From NCBI RefSeq assembly GCF_937770335.1, contig NZ_CALJHY010000012.1:1-37342 (forward strand): 37,342 bases of DNA, written 5' to 3'. The stretch's first letter is position 1, and each line of letters starts with the position of its first letter. This DNA comes from an uncultured Glaciecola sp. (GTDB lineage: Bacteria; Pseudomonadota; Gammaproteobacteria; Enterobacterales; Alteromonadaceae). The notes below the pieces were generated by a model, which was not told the origin of the DNA, did no database searches, and worked only from the letters and a program-made list of their open reading frames with translations. Shown one piece after another: positions 36,744 to 37,342 of this stretch. The position numbers and the translations under genes were made by a program.

Positions 36744-36914
36744 TTACATATACATGAAGAGTTGTATAAGGAGCATAATTACAATGAGTGGTATCGCCCA
36801 TTTCATAAATTTAGCTTGGGTTTGTGGAGATATCCGCATATTTGATTTCTCAAGCATGGGAATGATGACGATGAGTGCGATAAACAAAACCGCTAAAATG
36901 CCTAAAACTGCCAT
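36744..36914 (-). CDS. 56-residue membrane protein of unknown function
   Basis: The frame starts at ATG 36914 with a strong AAGGAAG site 5 bases upstream and encodes 56 residues. Helix 1 is about 2-20 (MAVLGILAVLFIALIVIIP), a loop with EKSNMRISPQTQAKFMK follows, and helix 2 is about 39-55 (AIPLIVIMLLIQLFMY). Two membrane segments with a basic loop make a hairpin in the inner membrane. I do not recognise a family. It lies about 94 bp after ubiF on the same strand and may belong to that transcript. Confidence 0.7.
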   Translation of the reverse strand: MAVLGILAVLFIALIVIIPMLEKSNMRISPQTQAKFMKWAIPLIVIMLLIQLFMYM

Positions 36915-37007
36915 AAATACTTCCTTTTTATATACTTAAGCAACTATCAGCTGCTTAAACTCTGTTTTCTCTCGACCTTATACCCTTTAAATACGATAAC
37001 CAAAGGC

Positions 37008-37342
37008 TTACTCTATGCCCATCGCGTATTTAAGCACTTTATGCTTAATTGGCCCCGCCATATTAGCCACTTGAACACCTAAATTACGGATCATTTTTAA
37101 CGCGCTAATGTTATTGCTAAAGGTTTGATAAAAAATATCCATCGCACTCATCATTAATAAGTTAGCCGTTCTTCGGCTCTTTTCATAATTTATCAGCGCC
37201 TGTTTATTATCAGCAGTAATGGGGTTGTTTTGAATGGATTCAACCAAGGTATCTACGTCTTTAAACCCAAGGTTCACTCCCTGACCTGCCAATGGGTTAA
37301 TTTGATGTGCTGCATCACCTATTAACACGACATTTTTTCGCC
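37008..37342 (-). CDS. ubiF: Ubiquinone biosynthesis hydroxylase UbiF, C-terminal part (cut by window edge)
   Basis: The last 110 or so residues of a class A flavin monooxygenase are visible. LIGDAAHQINPLAGQGVNLG is the second FAD-binding motif, and the tail MDIFYQTFSNNISALKMIRN followed by KHKVLKYAMG is close to E. coli UbiF rather than UbiH or UbiI. UbiF hydroxylates C6 of the ring in aerobic ubiquinone synthesis, in the Ubi complex at the inner membrane. The open frame runs out of the window at 37342, so the start and NAD(P)H part are not seen. Confidence 0.9.
   Translation of the reverse strand, partial: RKNVVLIGDAAHQINPLAGQGVNLGFKDVDTLVESIQNNPITADNKQALINYEKSRRTANLLMMSAMDIFYQTFSNNISALKMIRNLGVQVANMAGPIKHKVLKYAMGIE

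Overview
The window looks like a chromosomal segment of a marine, Alteromonas/Glaciecola-like gammaproteobacterium. This rests on gene order (hemA-prfA-prmC-sirB2-kdsA; lolB-ispE-tRNA-Gln-prs-rplY-pth-ychF), a monomeric isocitrate dehydrogenase, an AGCS symporter, a UbiF-type hydroxylase and fairly AT-rich DNA. The genus is an inference.

Layout. (1) 1-1151: N-terminal half of monomeric isocitrate dehydrogenase, cut by the left edge. (2) About 1.5-21 kb: an accessory region of single genes in both orientations. Most encode exported proteins: a TIM-barrel glycosidase-like lipoprotein, a small periplasmic protein, a CE1-type esterase, a large beta-propeller-like lipoprotein, an M20 amidohydrolase, an esterase-D-like hydrolase and a beta-lactamase-fold serine hydrolase. 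It also holds a cytoplasmic 2H phosphoesterase and the mesX-mesD-metR-like cluster (oxygen-dependent, folate-independent methionine synthase plus LysR regulator). At 19.4-20.8 kb lie a broken TetR gene and an IS91-type transposase remnant. (3) 21-27 kb: ychJ, an alpha/beta hydrolase with a possible coupled small leader ORF, then kdsA, sirB2, prmC, prfA and hemA on the minus strand. (4) 27.4-35.1 kb: lolB-ispE-tRNA-Gln-prs, a lipoprotein, rplY-pth-ychF, a hypothetical gene and a tRNA cluster Met-Leu-Gln-Gln. (5) 35.2 kb to the end: an AGCS symporter, a 56-residue membrane protein and the C-terminus of UbiF.

The least explained signal is a family of about 110-190 bp intergenic repeats, all in the same orientation. 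One copy lies in each of the seven successive gaps between transcription units from 3.2 to 16.5 kb (copies A-G), and a doubtful eighth copy sits beside the IS91 remnant. None was seen in the housekeeping half. Three copies (C, E, G) are nearly identical over a 58-bp block, while the others are decayed or mosaic. A short stem is kept by paired changes (CGGC/GCCG versus CGGT/ACCG). A REPIN-like double hairpin sits next to copy E. The repeat may be a non-autonomous mobile element, a structured RNA or a recombination substrate that helped build this accessory hotspot; the sequence alone does not decide.

Other points of note are a peptidyl-tRNA hydrolase lacking the usual His before its conserved Asn, palindromic operators shared by the mes operon and its regulator gene, and an L25 leader with competing hairpins.
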